Source: Lachnospiraceae bacterium (GTDB taxonomy: Bacteria > Bacillota > Clostridia > Lachnospirales > Lachnospiraceae). Taken from it: DNA of 14,143 bases. A program made the translations under genes and the position numbers. The notes below the pieces were generated by a model. It was not told the DNA's origin. It saw only the letters and a list, made by a program, of their open reading frames with translations, and did not search any database. Below are positions 5,652 through 12,489 of the stretch, in pieces. The DNA lies in contig VSNM01000106.1 of the NCBI GenBank assembly GCA_009774245.1, positions 1 to 14,143 on the forward strand, given 5' to 3'. Position 1 is the first letter of the stretch. Every line of letters begins with the position of its first letter.

Positions 5652-8288
5652 ATGAGTAAAAAGTGGGTATATTCATTTAAAGAGGGCGACATGACCATGC
5701 GTAATCTTCTCGGCGGCAAGGGCGCGAACCTTGCAGAGATGACGAGCATCGGACTGCCTGTACCACAGGGTTTCACGATCACGACAGAGGCTTGTACACA
5801 GTATTACGAGGATGGCCGCAAGATCAACGATGAGATCATGGCGCAGGCTATGGAAGGCGTTGCAGAGATGGAGAGAGTCAATGGCAAGAAGTTTGGCGAT
5901 CTGAAGAATCCTCTGCTTGTGTCTGTGCGTTCTGGTGCGCGCGCATCGATGCCTGGTATGATGGATACTATCTTAAATCTTGGTTTAAATGACGAAGTTG
6001 TTGACGCGATGATCAAGGGCAATCCTGATCCCGCCTTCGAGCGCTTCGTATATGATTCTTACAGACGTTTTATCCAGATGTTCTCAGATGTGGTTATGGA
6101 AGTCGGCAAGAAGTATTTTGAGCAGCTGATCGACAAGATGAAAGAGGAGAAGGGCGTTCAGTACGACGTTGACCTCACAGCGGCAGACTTAAAGACACTG
6201 GCAGAGCAGTTTAAGGAAGAGTACAAGAAGCAGCTTGGCAAGGACTTCCCTTCCGATCCTGTAGAGCAGTTAAAGCTTGCGATCGAGGCAGTATTCCGCT
6301 CATGGGACAACCCTCGTGCAAACGTATATCGTCGTGACAATGATATCCCTTATTCATGGGGTACTGCGGTTAACGTAATGCCGATGGTATTTGGTAACTT
6401 AAATAACGAGTCCGGTACAGGTGTTGCGTTTACGCGTGATCCGGCTACAGGCGAGAAGAAGCTCATGGGTGAGTTCTTAAAGAACGCACAGGGCGAGGAC
6501 GTTGTTGCCGGTGTTCGTACACCGATGCCGATCGCACAGATGGAGCAGGAGTTCCCTGAGGCATACGCAGAGTTTATCAAAGTCTGTGAGACACTCGAGA
6601 ACCATTATCATGATATGCAGGATATGGAGTTTACAGTTGAGAATAAGAAGCTCTATATGTTGCAGTGCCGCAATGGTAAGAGAACAGCACAGGCTGCTTT
6701 GAAGATTGCCTGTGATTTGGTAGATGAGGGACACAAGACAGAGGCAGAAGCAGTAGCCATGATCGATCCTCGTAACCTCGACACATTACTGCATCCCCAG
6801 TTTGATGCCGTAGCATTGAAGGCTGCCACACCGGCTGGCAAGGGACTTGGCGCTTCACCGGGCGCTGCATGCGGTAAGATTGTGTTCACAGCAGAAGATG
6901 CTGAGAACTGGAACGCAAGAGGCGAGAAGGTTGTCCTTGTACGTCTTGAGACATCACCGGAAGATATCACCGGCATGAAGGCTTCCCAGGGTATTCTCAC
7001 AGTCCGCGGCGGTATGACATCGCACGCAGCTGTAGTTGCACGTGGTATGGGTACATGCTGTGTATCTGGTTGTGGCGATATTGCTATGGACGAGGAGAAC
7101 AAGAAGTTCACACTGGCTGGAAAAGAGTACCATGAGGGAGATTACATCTCAATCGACGGTACAACCGGAAATATCTATGATGGTCAGATTCCGACAGTCG
7201 ATGCGCAGATCGCTGGCGAGTTCGGCAGGGTTATGGCATGGGCTGACAAGTATAGAACACTGAAAGTAAGAACAAACGCAGACACACCGGCAGACGCAAA
7301 GAAGGCTAGAGAGCTCGGCGCAGAAGGCATCGGTCTTTGCCGTACAGAGCATATGTTCTTTGAGGAGGACAGAATCGCAGCATTCCGCGAGATGATCTGC
7401 TCTGACACCGTTGAGGAGAGAGAGGCAGCGCTTGAGAAGATTCTTCCTTACCAGCAGAGCGACTTCAAGGCATTGTATGAGGCTCTCGAAGGAAATCCTG
7501 TCACGATCAGATTCCTTGATCCGCCTCTTCATGAGTTTGTTCCGACTGAGGAAGCTGACATTGAGAAGCTTGCAAACGCACAGGGTAAGTCTGTCGAGAA
7601 CATCAAGACACTTATTGCTTCCCTGCATGAGTTCAATCCGATGATGGGACATAGAGGATGCCGTCTTGCTGTAACGTATCCTGAGATTGCCAAGATGCAG
7701 ACAAAGGCTGTGATTCGCGCGGCAATCGAGGTTCAGAAAGAGCATGCTGATTGGAGCGTAAAGCCGGAAATCATGATTCCGCTTGTATGTGAAGTAAAAG
7801 AGCTTGCATTCGTAAAGAAGGTCGTGGTAGAGACAGCGGATGCCGAGATTGCAGCAGCGGGCGTGAAGTTAGAGTACGAAGTAGGTACAATGATCGAGAT
7901 TCCAAGAGCAGCGCTCACAGCAGATGAGATTGCTAAGGAAGCTGATTTCTTCTGCTTCGGTACAAATGACCTGACACAGATGACATTCGGCTTCTCAAGA
8001 GACGACGCTGGCAAGTTCCTGAATGCATACTATGACACCAAGATCTTCGAGAACGATCCGTTTGCAAAACTTGACCAGACAGGTGTTGGCAAGCTCATGG
8101 AGCTGTCCCTGAAGCTTGGCAAGCCGGTTAATCCGAAGCTCCATGTAGGTATCTGCGGCGAGCACGGCGGAGATCCTTCTTCCGTAGAGTTCTGCCATAA
8201 GATCGGTCTGGACTATGTATCATGCTCACCGTTCCGCGTTCCTATAGCTCGCCTCGCGGCGGCGCAGGCAGCTATAGCTCAACAGTAA
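5652..8288 (+). CDS. ppdK: Pyruvate, phosphate dikinase
   Basis: Interconverts pyruvate, ATP and phosphate with phosphoenolpyruvate, AMP and pyrophosphate; in clostridia it often works as the PEP-to-pyruvate step or in gluconeogenic PEP supply. At 878 residues it is full length. The N-terminal ATP-grasp domain shows GGKGANLAEM near 22 and SGARASMPGMMDT near 93. The swivelling phosphohistidine domain has GGMTSHAAVVARGMG with His458 as phospho-carrier and Thr456 two residues before it. The C-terminal TIM barrel carries RTEHMFF (Arg564) and HVGICGEHGGDP with the proton donor Cys835. These fit the Clostridium symbiosum enzyme (His455, Arg561, Cys831) with a three- or four-residue offset. Codon choice looks strongly biased, as expected for a highly expressed gene. 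It is a monocistronic unit with its own promoter, leader and terminator. No PPDK regulatory protein gene is adjacent. Confidence 0.98.
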   Translation: MSKKWVYSFKEGDMTMRNLLGGKGANLAEMTSIGLPVPQGFTITTEACTQYYEDGRKINDEIMAQAMEGVAEMERVNGKKFGDLKNPLLVSVRSGARASMPGMMDTILNLGLNDEVVDAMIKGNPDPAFERFVYDSYRRFIQMFSDVVMEVGKKYFEQLIDKMKEEKGVQYDVDLTAADLKTLAEQFKEEYKKQLGKDFPSDPVEQLKLAIEAVFRSWDNPRANVYRRDNDIPYSWGTAVNVMPMVFGNLNNESGTGVAFTRDPATGEKKLMGEFLKNAQGEDVVAGVRTPMPIAQMEQEFPEAYAEFIKVCETLENHYHDMQDMEFTVENKKLYMLQCRNGKRTAQAALKIACDLVDEGHKTEAEAVAMIDPRNLDTLLHPQFDAVALKAATPAGKGLGASPGAACGKIVFTAEDAENWNARGEKVVLVRLETSPEDITGMKASQGILTVRGGMTSHAAVVARGMGTCCVSGCGDIAMDEENKKFTLAGKEYHEGDYISIDGTTGNIYDGQIPTVDAQIAGEFGRVMAWADKYRTLKVRTNADTPADAKKARELGAEGIGLCRTEHMFFEEDRIAAFREMICSDTVEEREAALEKILPYQQSDFKALYEALEGNPVTIRFLDPPLHEFVPTEEADIEKLANAQGKSVENIKTLIASLHEFNPMMGHRGCRLAVTYPEIAKMQTKAVIRAAIEVQKEHADWSVKPEIMIPLVCEVKELAFVKKVVVETADAEIAAAGVKLEYEVGTMIEIPRAALTADEIAKEADFFCFGTNDLTQMTFGFSRDDAGKFLNAYYDTKIFENDPFAKLDQTGVGKLMELSLKLGKPVNPKLHVGICGEHGGDPSSVEFCHKIGLDYVSCSPFRVPIARLAAAQAAIAQQ

Positions 8289-8366
8289 TACACTAGAGTG
8301 AGTTGTCGTAGGGCACTGTAATTTATTCTGAAAAAGGCAAAAACACACAGCCCCCGACATAGAAAA

Positions 8367-8404
8367 AAAACGACTTTGCAAAGAGAAATGCAAGGTCGTT
8401 TTTT
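8367..8404 (+). terminator. Intrinsic terminator of ppdK
   Basis: CGACTTTGCA (8371-8380) pairs with TGCAAGGTCG (8389-8398) over ten positions including one T-G wobble, with an AAGAGAAA loop. The stem is flanked by an A run upstream and by T6 (8399-8404) downstream, so it may work in both directions. It lies 80 nt after the ppdK stop. Confidence 0.93.
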
Positions 8405-8490
8405 GTTTTCGGGTAAAAACTATGCAGCCGAAGGAGCTGGAGAGGCGGGTTTGGATTAAACGTCCAATGACAAAATGCAGAAAATGAGAT

Positions 8491-8530
8491 ATCCTCTAAT
8501 TGACACAATAATCAGTGTAGGTTGGAGGAT
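8491..8530 (+). promoter_or_regulatory. Hairpin that buries the ribosome binding site of the small ORF
   Basis: Positions 8491-8506 pair with 8515-8530 in a 16-position stem: ATCCTC with GAGGAT at the base, three G-U wobbles, one G-A mismatch, and ACAC with GTGT at the top, leaving an 8-nt AATAATCA loop. The GGAGG Shine-Dalgarno of the small ORF at 8536 is inside the right arm, so folding should block ribosome access. A TTGACA (8500-8505) falls in the left arm, but no -10 follows at 16-18 nt, so I do not call it a promoter. Confidence 0.6.
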
Positions 8531-8535
8531 TTTTT

Positions 8536-8664
8536 ATGCACACGGACATTCAGAGGAAATATGTCATCAAACCAATAAATCGGTTGGCTGATGGGTGTCC
8601 GGTGAATAGTGGAGAAGGTCATTCACCTACGCGATTGTACATGTGCGTCCAAAGGAAATTGTGA
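8536..8664 (+). CDS. Small ORF, 42 residues, unknown function
   Basis: Encodes a 42-residue protein starting MHTDIQRKYVIKPINRLADG and ending LYMCVQRKL, preceded by GGAGG with a 7-nt spacer. It is basic, has two cysteines (21 and 37) and a Gly/Pro-rich centre (CPVNSGEGHSPTR), and no signal peptide or membrane segment. The good ribosome binding site, the sequestering hairpin and the 31-nt gap to the AAA+ gene argue that it is real and forms an operon with that gene. I do not recognise a family. It could be a regulatory leader peptide, a small partner of the ATPase, or a relic of a longer protein. Confidence 0.5.
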   Translation: MHTDIQRKYVIKPINRLADGCPVNSGEGHSPTRLYMCVQRKL

Positions 8665-8695
8665 CATTTGATTAACGTTTGATAAGGAGGAACAT

Positions 8696-9802
8696 ATGAA
8701 GGCAATCAAAATAGGAACAAAGGTTGAGATCTACAATGACACAGTGATGACCTACAATGAGCTGCCCGCCAGGGCTTACATTGTAAGGTTTGAGAAAATG
8801 ACAGGTTTTTATCTGGATGAGTACGCGGATATTCAGGTGAACGAGGACAAAATCTATGGGGAACATATGAAGAAGGTACAGAAAGTCCTGTGTGCATATG
8901 GGAAATTTGACAGAAACCTCGGGGTGATTTTAAGCGGCGCTAAGGGAATTGGTAAGTCAATGTTTGCAAAGCTCCTGTCGGTGGAAGCGATCAGGAAAGG
9001 CATTCCAATCATTGTTGTGGACCAGTACATTCCGGGGATTGCTTCTTATATCGAAGCGATTGATCAGGGAGTTATGGTGCTGTTTGATGAGTTTGACAAG
9101 ACCTTTGGTGATGTCAGGCCGTCGGAGGGAGAGGTTGAGCCACAGGCAGCATTGCTCAGCCTGTTTGACGGGATATCGCAGGGGAAGAAGCTGTTTGTCA
9201 TTACATGCAATGATATCCGGAAGCTGAATGATTTCATTGTAAATCGTCCGGGGCGTTTTCACTATCATTTCCGATTTGATTATCCGTCGGCTGATGAGAT
9301 CAGGACATATCTTTATGATAAATTGGGGGAGACGCATTATCATGAGATAGAGTCGATTGTCGCATTTTCAAGAAAAGTGGATCTCAATTATGACTGTCTC
9401 AGAGCCATAGTGTTTGAAGTGAATAATGGGGAAAGCTTTCATAGTGCGGTCGAGGATTTGAATATCATCAATCTGTCACAGGAACGGTATAATTTTACCA
9501 TTTATTTCAAGAATGGAGCTCCGATGTATGCCCAAAACAGAAATGTTGATTTCTTTACCGATGAGGAGATTCGTATCTGTTTTGCCGAGGATGACTACAA
9601 TGAAATACTGACAGTGGGATTTTGGATAGCGGACAGTGAATATGACGTGAAAAAGAACTGTGCAGTGGTCGCAGGCGACAAGCTGAAAATTACTTATGAT
9701 GAAGATTATGAGGAGGAGTACGTCAGAAAAGTGAAGAAACTGATCATAGATCATCTGGAAATCCGAAAGATGCGGGAGAAGAGTCTGCATTATGCAGTGT
9801 AG
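8696..9802 (+). CDS. AAA+ family ATPase, unknown role
   Basis: A 368-residue protein with a central AAA+ module. Walker A is GAKGIGKS at 81-88, Walker B is VMVLFDEFD at about 127-134 with Asp131/Glu132, sensor 1 is FVITCN ending at Asn172, and NRPGRFHYHF near 183-192 holds the likely arginine finger and second-region-of-homology pattern. About 70 residues precede the ATPase core. The last hundred residues (from about 270) form a separate, acidic beta-rich region rich in D, E and aromatic residues and close with a basic helix; I recognise no domain there. There is no membrane segment. AAGGAGG (8684-8690) with 5-nt spacing gives a strong start. Some phage and plasmid regions of clostridia carry similar stand-alone AAA+ ATPases, but no phage genes flank this one. 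The substrate it remodels is unknown. Confidence 0.8.
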   Translation: MKAIKIGTKVEIYNDTVMTYNELPARAYIVRFEKMTGFYLDEYADIQVNEDKIYGEHMKKVQKVLCAYGKFDRNLGVILSGAKGIGKSMFAKLLSVEAIRKGIPIIVVDQYIPGIASYIEAIDQGVMVLFDEFDKTFGDVRPSEGEVEPQAALLSLFDGISQGKKLFVITCNDIRKLNDFIVNRPGRFHYHFRFDYPSADEIRTYLYDKLGETHYHEIESIVAFSRKVDLNYDCLRAIVFEVNNGESFHSAVEDLNIINLSQERYNFTIYFKNGAPMYAQNRNVDFFTDEEIRICFAEDDYNEILTVGFWIADSEYDVKKNCAVVAGDKLKITYDEDYEEEYVRKVKKLIIDHLEIRKMREKSLHYAV

Positions 9803-9823
9803 ACGATAATGTCCACACTGCAT
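9792..9823. repeat. Long hairpin spanning the AAA+ gene stop
   Basis: ATGCAGTGTAGAC (9792-9804) and GTCCACACTGCAT (9811-9823) are complementary over 13 positions with one mismatch, around a GATAAT loop. The AAA+ stop codon TAG lies inside the left arm, and the convergent phosphatase gene ends 9 nt beyond the right arm. No T run follows on either strand, so it is not a standard intrinsic terminator, but it may stop or stabilise the 3' ends of the converging transcripts. Confidence 0.65.
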
Positions 9824-9831
9824 GCGGGGAG

Positions 9832-10302
9832 TTACAGCCGGCCACGGTTGTGCTCGAGAATGTGTCTGAGGAGTCCGTTGCAGCCCTCGGTCACATCTGC
9901 GTATGTCGCATCGAAATCCCCAGTGTACCATGGATCGGCGACATCCCTTCCGGAACTGGCAAAGGATAAAAGCTTATAGATTTTGCTGTCCTTGTCACCG
10001 CCTGCGATGCGTGTCATATTGCGGATGTTGGCGGTGTCCATACCGATCAGATAGTCGTATTGTGTGTAATCTTGTGCCGTCATCTGCACTGCGCGGTGCG
10101 GTATCAGTGGTATATTGACCTCACGCAGTTTGCCGACCGTGCCGTAGTGGGGAGGATTGCCAATCTCCTCCCGACTGGTGGCGGCAGAGTTGATGTAGAA
10201 TGAGTTTTCCAGTTTTTTCTGTTTCACAAGGTGTGTCATGACGCTTTCTGCCATTGTGCTGCGGCAGATATTGCCGTGACAGACAAATAATATTTTTATC
10301 AT
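9832..10302 (-). CDS. Low-molecular-weight protein tyrosine phosphatase
   Basis: Hydrolyses phosphotyrosine (possibly phosphoarginine) in proteins by a cysteinyl-phosphate intermediate; cytoplasmic. The 156-residue chain is the family's standard size. The P-loop CHGNICRS sits at residues 8-15, with nucleophile Cys8 and Arg14. The general acid is Asp123 in ADPWYTGDF, with the usual following aromatic residues. AAGGAAA lies about 10 nt upstream of the ATG. The gene starts only 43 nt after the ABC permease stop on the same strand and no terminator is visible in between, so it may be read from the GntR/ABC operon or have a promoter inside the permease gene. No tyrosine kinase or capsule genes are adjacent, so a role in exopolysaccharide control is not supported here. 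Its base composition is closer to the aro genes than to the AT-rich ABC operon. Confidence 0.95.
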   Translation of the reverse strand: MIKILFVCHGNICRSTMAESVMTHLVKQKKLENSFYINSAATSREEIGNPPHYGTVGKLREVNIPLIPHRAVQMTAQDYTQYDYLIGMDTANIRNMTRIAGGDKDSKIYKLLSFASSGRDVADPWYTGDFDATYADVTEGCNGLLRHILEHNRGRL

Positions 10303-10345
10303 CTTGAAAATTTCCTTTCATAATCACTTATTTTTCTACAGTTTC

Positions 10346-10957
10346 TTAGTATTCTTTCCTCTTAAAAATACAAATGGTTAATGGATAAGATACAATAAAA
10401 AGCAATAACGCACAAGTAATAATAATAACATTTCCAAATAGAGGGATATTAAAAAGCATTGCAGCAATACCAACTGCACAAACCAGGGAGATTATGAGAA
10501 CTACTACAATTTTATCTTCTCCCGCCAAATAAATCATTGGTATAAATAGAGCTCCCATGAAAAAACTGATACTAATTGCCAATATAAATAAACTGAATAT
10601 ACCTGAAAACTGGTCAAAAGAAAAACCATGTATCATATAGGATAAACCTGTTACAATACCAACCAAAAGAGTTCCGACGATAATCCAAAAAAATTGGTTT
10701 AGGAACAAGCTTTTTACAATATCAGTCCGTCTCACTGGCAAAGTAAGTTTATATTTTCCCCATTTTGAGGAAAACTCATTTCCAATGGCTGTTGCTGCAA
10801 TTACTGAAAATCCAACAATCCCAATCATTACAAAATACATTTGCAATGTCTGTGCGGGAATAACAGTAACGACTATTCCCATCAAAAACAGAAAAATCAA
10901 AAAAACTTTTGCGTTTATCCATACAGTGAAGAAATTATTTCTAAAAAGCCCTTTCAT
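10346..10957 (-). CDS. ABC-2 type transporter permease
   Basis: A 203-residue integral membrane protein, the transmembrane partner of the ATPase encoded upstream. Six hydrophobic segments are visible at roughly 17-37, 40-62, 88-110, 117-142, 147-169 and 173-196, with a basic loop KWGKYKLTLPVRRTDIVKS between the second and third; this loop is characteristic of ABC-2 permeases of the PF13346 kind found beside YtrA regulators. There is no substrate-binding protein gene, so export of a lipid, peptide or antibiotic is more likely than import. Its ATG overlaps the ATPase stop as ATGA, showing translational coupling. The sequence ends normally in KRKEY. AT-rich base use matches the ATPase and the regulator and sets the operon apart from neighbouring housekeeping genes. 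Confidence 0.88.
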   Translation of the reverse strand: MKGLFRNNFFTVWINAKVFLIFLFLMGIVVTVIPAQTLQMYFVMIGIVGFSVIAATAIGNEFSSKWGKYKLTLPVRRTDIVKSLFLNQFFWIIVGTLLVGIVTGLSYMIHGFSFDQFSGIFSLFILAISISFFMGALFIPMIYLAGEDKIVVVLIISLVCAVGIAAMLFNIPLFGNVIIITCALLLFIVSYPLTICIFKRKEY

Positions 10958-11820
10958 ACACGCTCCCCCTTTACGAACATTAAAAATATTTCATCAACTG
11001 AAACATGGTCAATTACAACATTTTTGTATTTTTTCTGTGCCTTTTTCATATCAGATACCAACACATCAATCTGTAAATCCCGCTTTCTGTATGCAAGAAT
11101 ATCGGCAGTGTCTAATTCGAGAAACTGACTTTCCTTGCAACGCATAATAGCATAATTATATATCAAATCATTTTTTGATACAGTCGCAATGAGTTTTCCG
11201 TCGTGAATAAATGTAATATAATCAGCAACTTTCTCCAAATCACTTGTGATATGGGAAGATAACAAGATAGAGTGATTTTCTTCTTGTACAAAATCAAGGA
11301 ATACATCCAACATTTCATCCCGCACAATGGAGTCAAGCCCGCTGGTAGCTTCATCTAAAATTAATAATTGTGGATGGTGTGATAAGGCAGCCGCAATCGC
11401 TAATTTCATTGTCATTCCTCTGGAATAGTGCCTGATTTTTTGATTTGTGGGTAAATTGAAATTCTCTACATATTTCTGGAACAGGACGTTATCCCATTGT
11501 GTATAAAAGCCTGCCATAATTCCTGCTAATTGTTTTGCTGTCCAGTTGACAGGAAAATTGTTGCCGTCGTAGACAACACCAATTTTTTCCCGCATATCTG
11601 TATCAGCATCAAACATTTCTTCTCCAAATAGTTTTATCTTTCCGCTGTCCTTTTTGACTGTATTTAATATGCAGCCAATCGTCGTAGTTTTTCCCGCTCC
11701 ATTTTCGCCGACAAATCCCATAATTGTCCCATACGGCAAATTGAAGGACACATGTTCCAATGAAAATTTTGATTTTGAAAATGTCTTGGAAACCTGCTGT
11801 AATTCTAAAATATTTTCCAT
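10954..11820 (-). CDS. ABC transporter ATP-binding protein
   Basis: The cytoplasmic motor of a probable exporter. Its 288 residues hold a complete nucleotide-binding domain: Walker A GENGAGKT at 38-45, the Q-loop region being replaced by VVYDGNNFP near 82-90, a variant signature YSRGM at 132-136, Walker B LLILDEA at 152-158 followed by the D-loop SGLD, and the switch His180 in SSHIT. The absent canonical Q-loop glutamine and the SRGM signature are usual in the BcrA/YtrB-like group that pairs with ABC-2 permeases. The C-terminal 70 residues are accessory. GAGGAGG ends 7 nt before the ATG and lies in the end of the GntR gene. Substrate unknown; antimicrobial resistance or envelope stress is a family-based guess. 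Confidence 0.93.
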   Translation of the reverse strand: MENILELQQVSKTFSKSKFSLEHVSFNLPYGTIMGFVGENGAGKTTTIGCILNTVKKDSGKIKLFGEEMFDADTDMREKIGVVYDGNNFPVNWTAKQLAGIMAGFYTQWDNVLFQKYVENFNLPTNQKIRHYSRGMTMKLAIAAALSHHPQLLILDEATSGLDSIVRDEMLDVFLDFVQEENHSILLSSHITSDLEKVADYITFIHDGKLIATVSKNDLIYNYAIMRCKESQFLELDTADILAYRKRDLQIDVLVSDMKKAQKKYKNVVIDHVSVDEIFLMFVKGERV

Positions 11821-11821
11821 G

Positions 11822-12199
11822 CTATTCCTCCTCGTTATAAAATAAAGTTAATAATTCCATCAATTTTTCAAGAGAAATGTTGCTTGTTCTCCCAATTTCG
11901 GCAGCTATTTGTAAATGTTCTTCGGCTATACGCTGTTGTTCCTCCTGATAAAATTCTTTGTTTTGTGCAGATACAAAACTTCCTCTACCAACTGTAGTTT
12001 CTATGAAGCCATCCCTTTGCAAATCTTCATAGGCTTTCTGAACAGTGATAACGCTTACATGGATTGATTTTGCCAATGCCCGCATGGAGGGGATTGCGTC
12101 ACCAGCTTGCAATTCTCCACTCATTATCATGGCTTTCAGCTGTGATGTGATTTGCTCATATATGGGTTTGTTGGCATTATTGCTGATAATGATTTCCAT
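11822..12199 (-). CDS. GntR family (YtrA-like) transcriptional repressor
   Basis: A 125-residue regulator, short for GntR and typical of the YtrA subfamily. Residues 10-78 form the winged helix-turn-helix: KPIYEQITSQLKAMIMSGEL, then AIPSMRALAKSIHVSVITVQKAYEDLQRDGFI, then the wing TVGRGSFV. Only about 45 residues follow, enough for the small two-helix dimerisation region of YtrA and too few for a ligand-binding FadR or UTRA domain. It is the first gene of the operon with the ABC ATPase (1 nt gap) and permease, the standard YtrA layout in which the regulator represses its own operon until cell-wall-active compounds relieve it. A strong promoter and an operator-like palindrome lie directly upstream at 12223-12270. 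Confidence 0.93.
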   Translation of the reverse strand: MEIIISNNANKPIYEQITSQLKAMIMSGELQAGDAIPSMRALAKSIHVSVITVQKAYEDLQRDGFIETTVGRGSFVSAQNKEFYQEEQQRIAEEHLQIAAEIGRTSNISLEKLMELLTLFYNEEE

Positions 12200-12222
12200 A
12201 CCTCACCGCCGTTGTTTTATAA

Positions 12223-12237
12223 TGTACTTAATGTACA
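12223..12237. promoter_or_regulatory. Probable GntR operator
   Basis: TGTAC (12223-12227) and GTACA (12233-12237) form a perfect inverted repeat with a TTAAT spacer. It covers the predicted transcription start of the minus-strand operon (about 12236) and lies 24 nt from the GntR start codon, the expected place for an autorepressor site. YtrA-type regulators bind GT(A)C-rich palindromes; the match to a particular consensus is inference. Confidence 0.65.
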
Positions 12238-12242
12238 AGCAC

Positions 12243-12270
12243 ATTATATCATCTATGCAATATTAGTCAA
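12243..12270 (-). promoter_or_regulatory. Sigma-A promoter of the GntR/ABC operon
   Basis: Read on the minus strand, -35 TTGACT (12265-12270) and a perfect -10 TATAAT (12243-12248) are separated by 16 nt. The start site would be near 12236, inside the palindrome at 12223-12237. Confidence 0.85.
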
Positions 12271-12325
12271 CCCATAAAGTAAAAATGTCAAACAAATTAT
12301 TAAAGTAATTGCATCTGAACTGAAA

Positions 12326-12489
12326 AACTGGGGACTGGCGGACGCCCCGCGCACGAGTAGTGGAGTACACGGGCACCCAAACAAAAAAACAGCACCTAAA
12401 ATAAAAAATACCACACTGAAATCCGCATCAGATTTTTTTATGCTAATAAATAACAGAAATCAGCAAAACAAAAAAGAGGGTGCGGACAA
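12326..12489 (+). other. Intergenic region ahead of the chemoreceptor gene
   Basis: A GC-rich patch at about 12330-12377 sits in otherwise very AT-rich DNA; it contains short self-complementary pieces such as GGGG with CCCC (12330-12347) but no long hairpin. Beyond it the sequence is A-rich up to the ribosome binding site GAGGG at 12476-12480, 9 nt before the ATG at 12490. I find no convincing sigma-A promoter and no gene here. Confidence 0.4.

Noticed and set aside
5804..8198. Many open frames of 60-200 codons on both strands within ppdK.
   Set aside because: They overlap a full-length conserved enzyme, lack ribosome binding sites and show no recognisable motifs; they reflect codon bias in ppdK.
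8500..8530. TTGACA at 8500 as promoter of the small ORF and AAA+ gene.
   Set aside because: No -10 hexamer occurs at a workable distance, and the bases are better explained as one arm of the hairpin.
12397..12422. Possible flagellar sigma-28 promoter (TAAA, 14 nt, ACTGAAAT) ahead of the chemoreceptor gene.
   Set aside because: Only five of eight bases fit the -10 element and the spacer is one short; in A-rich DNA this is easily chance.
12421..12442. ATCCGCATCAGAT followed by T7 as an intrinsic terminator.
   Set aside because: The best stem is only three or four pairs, and no upstream plus-strand gene needs terminating there.
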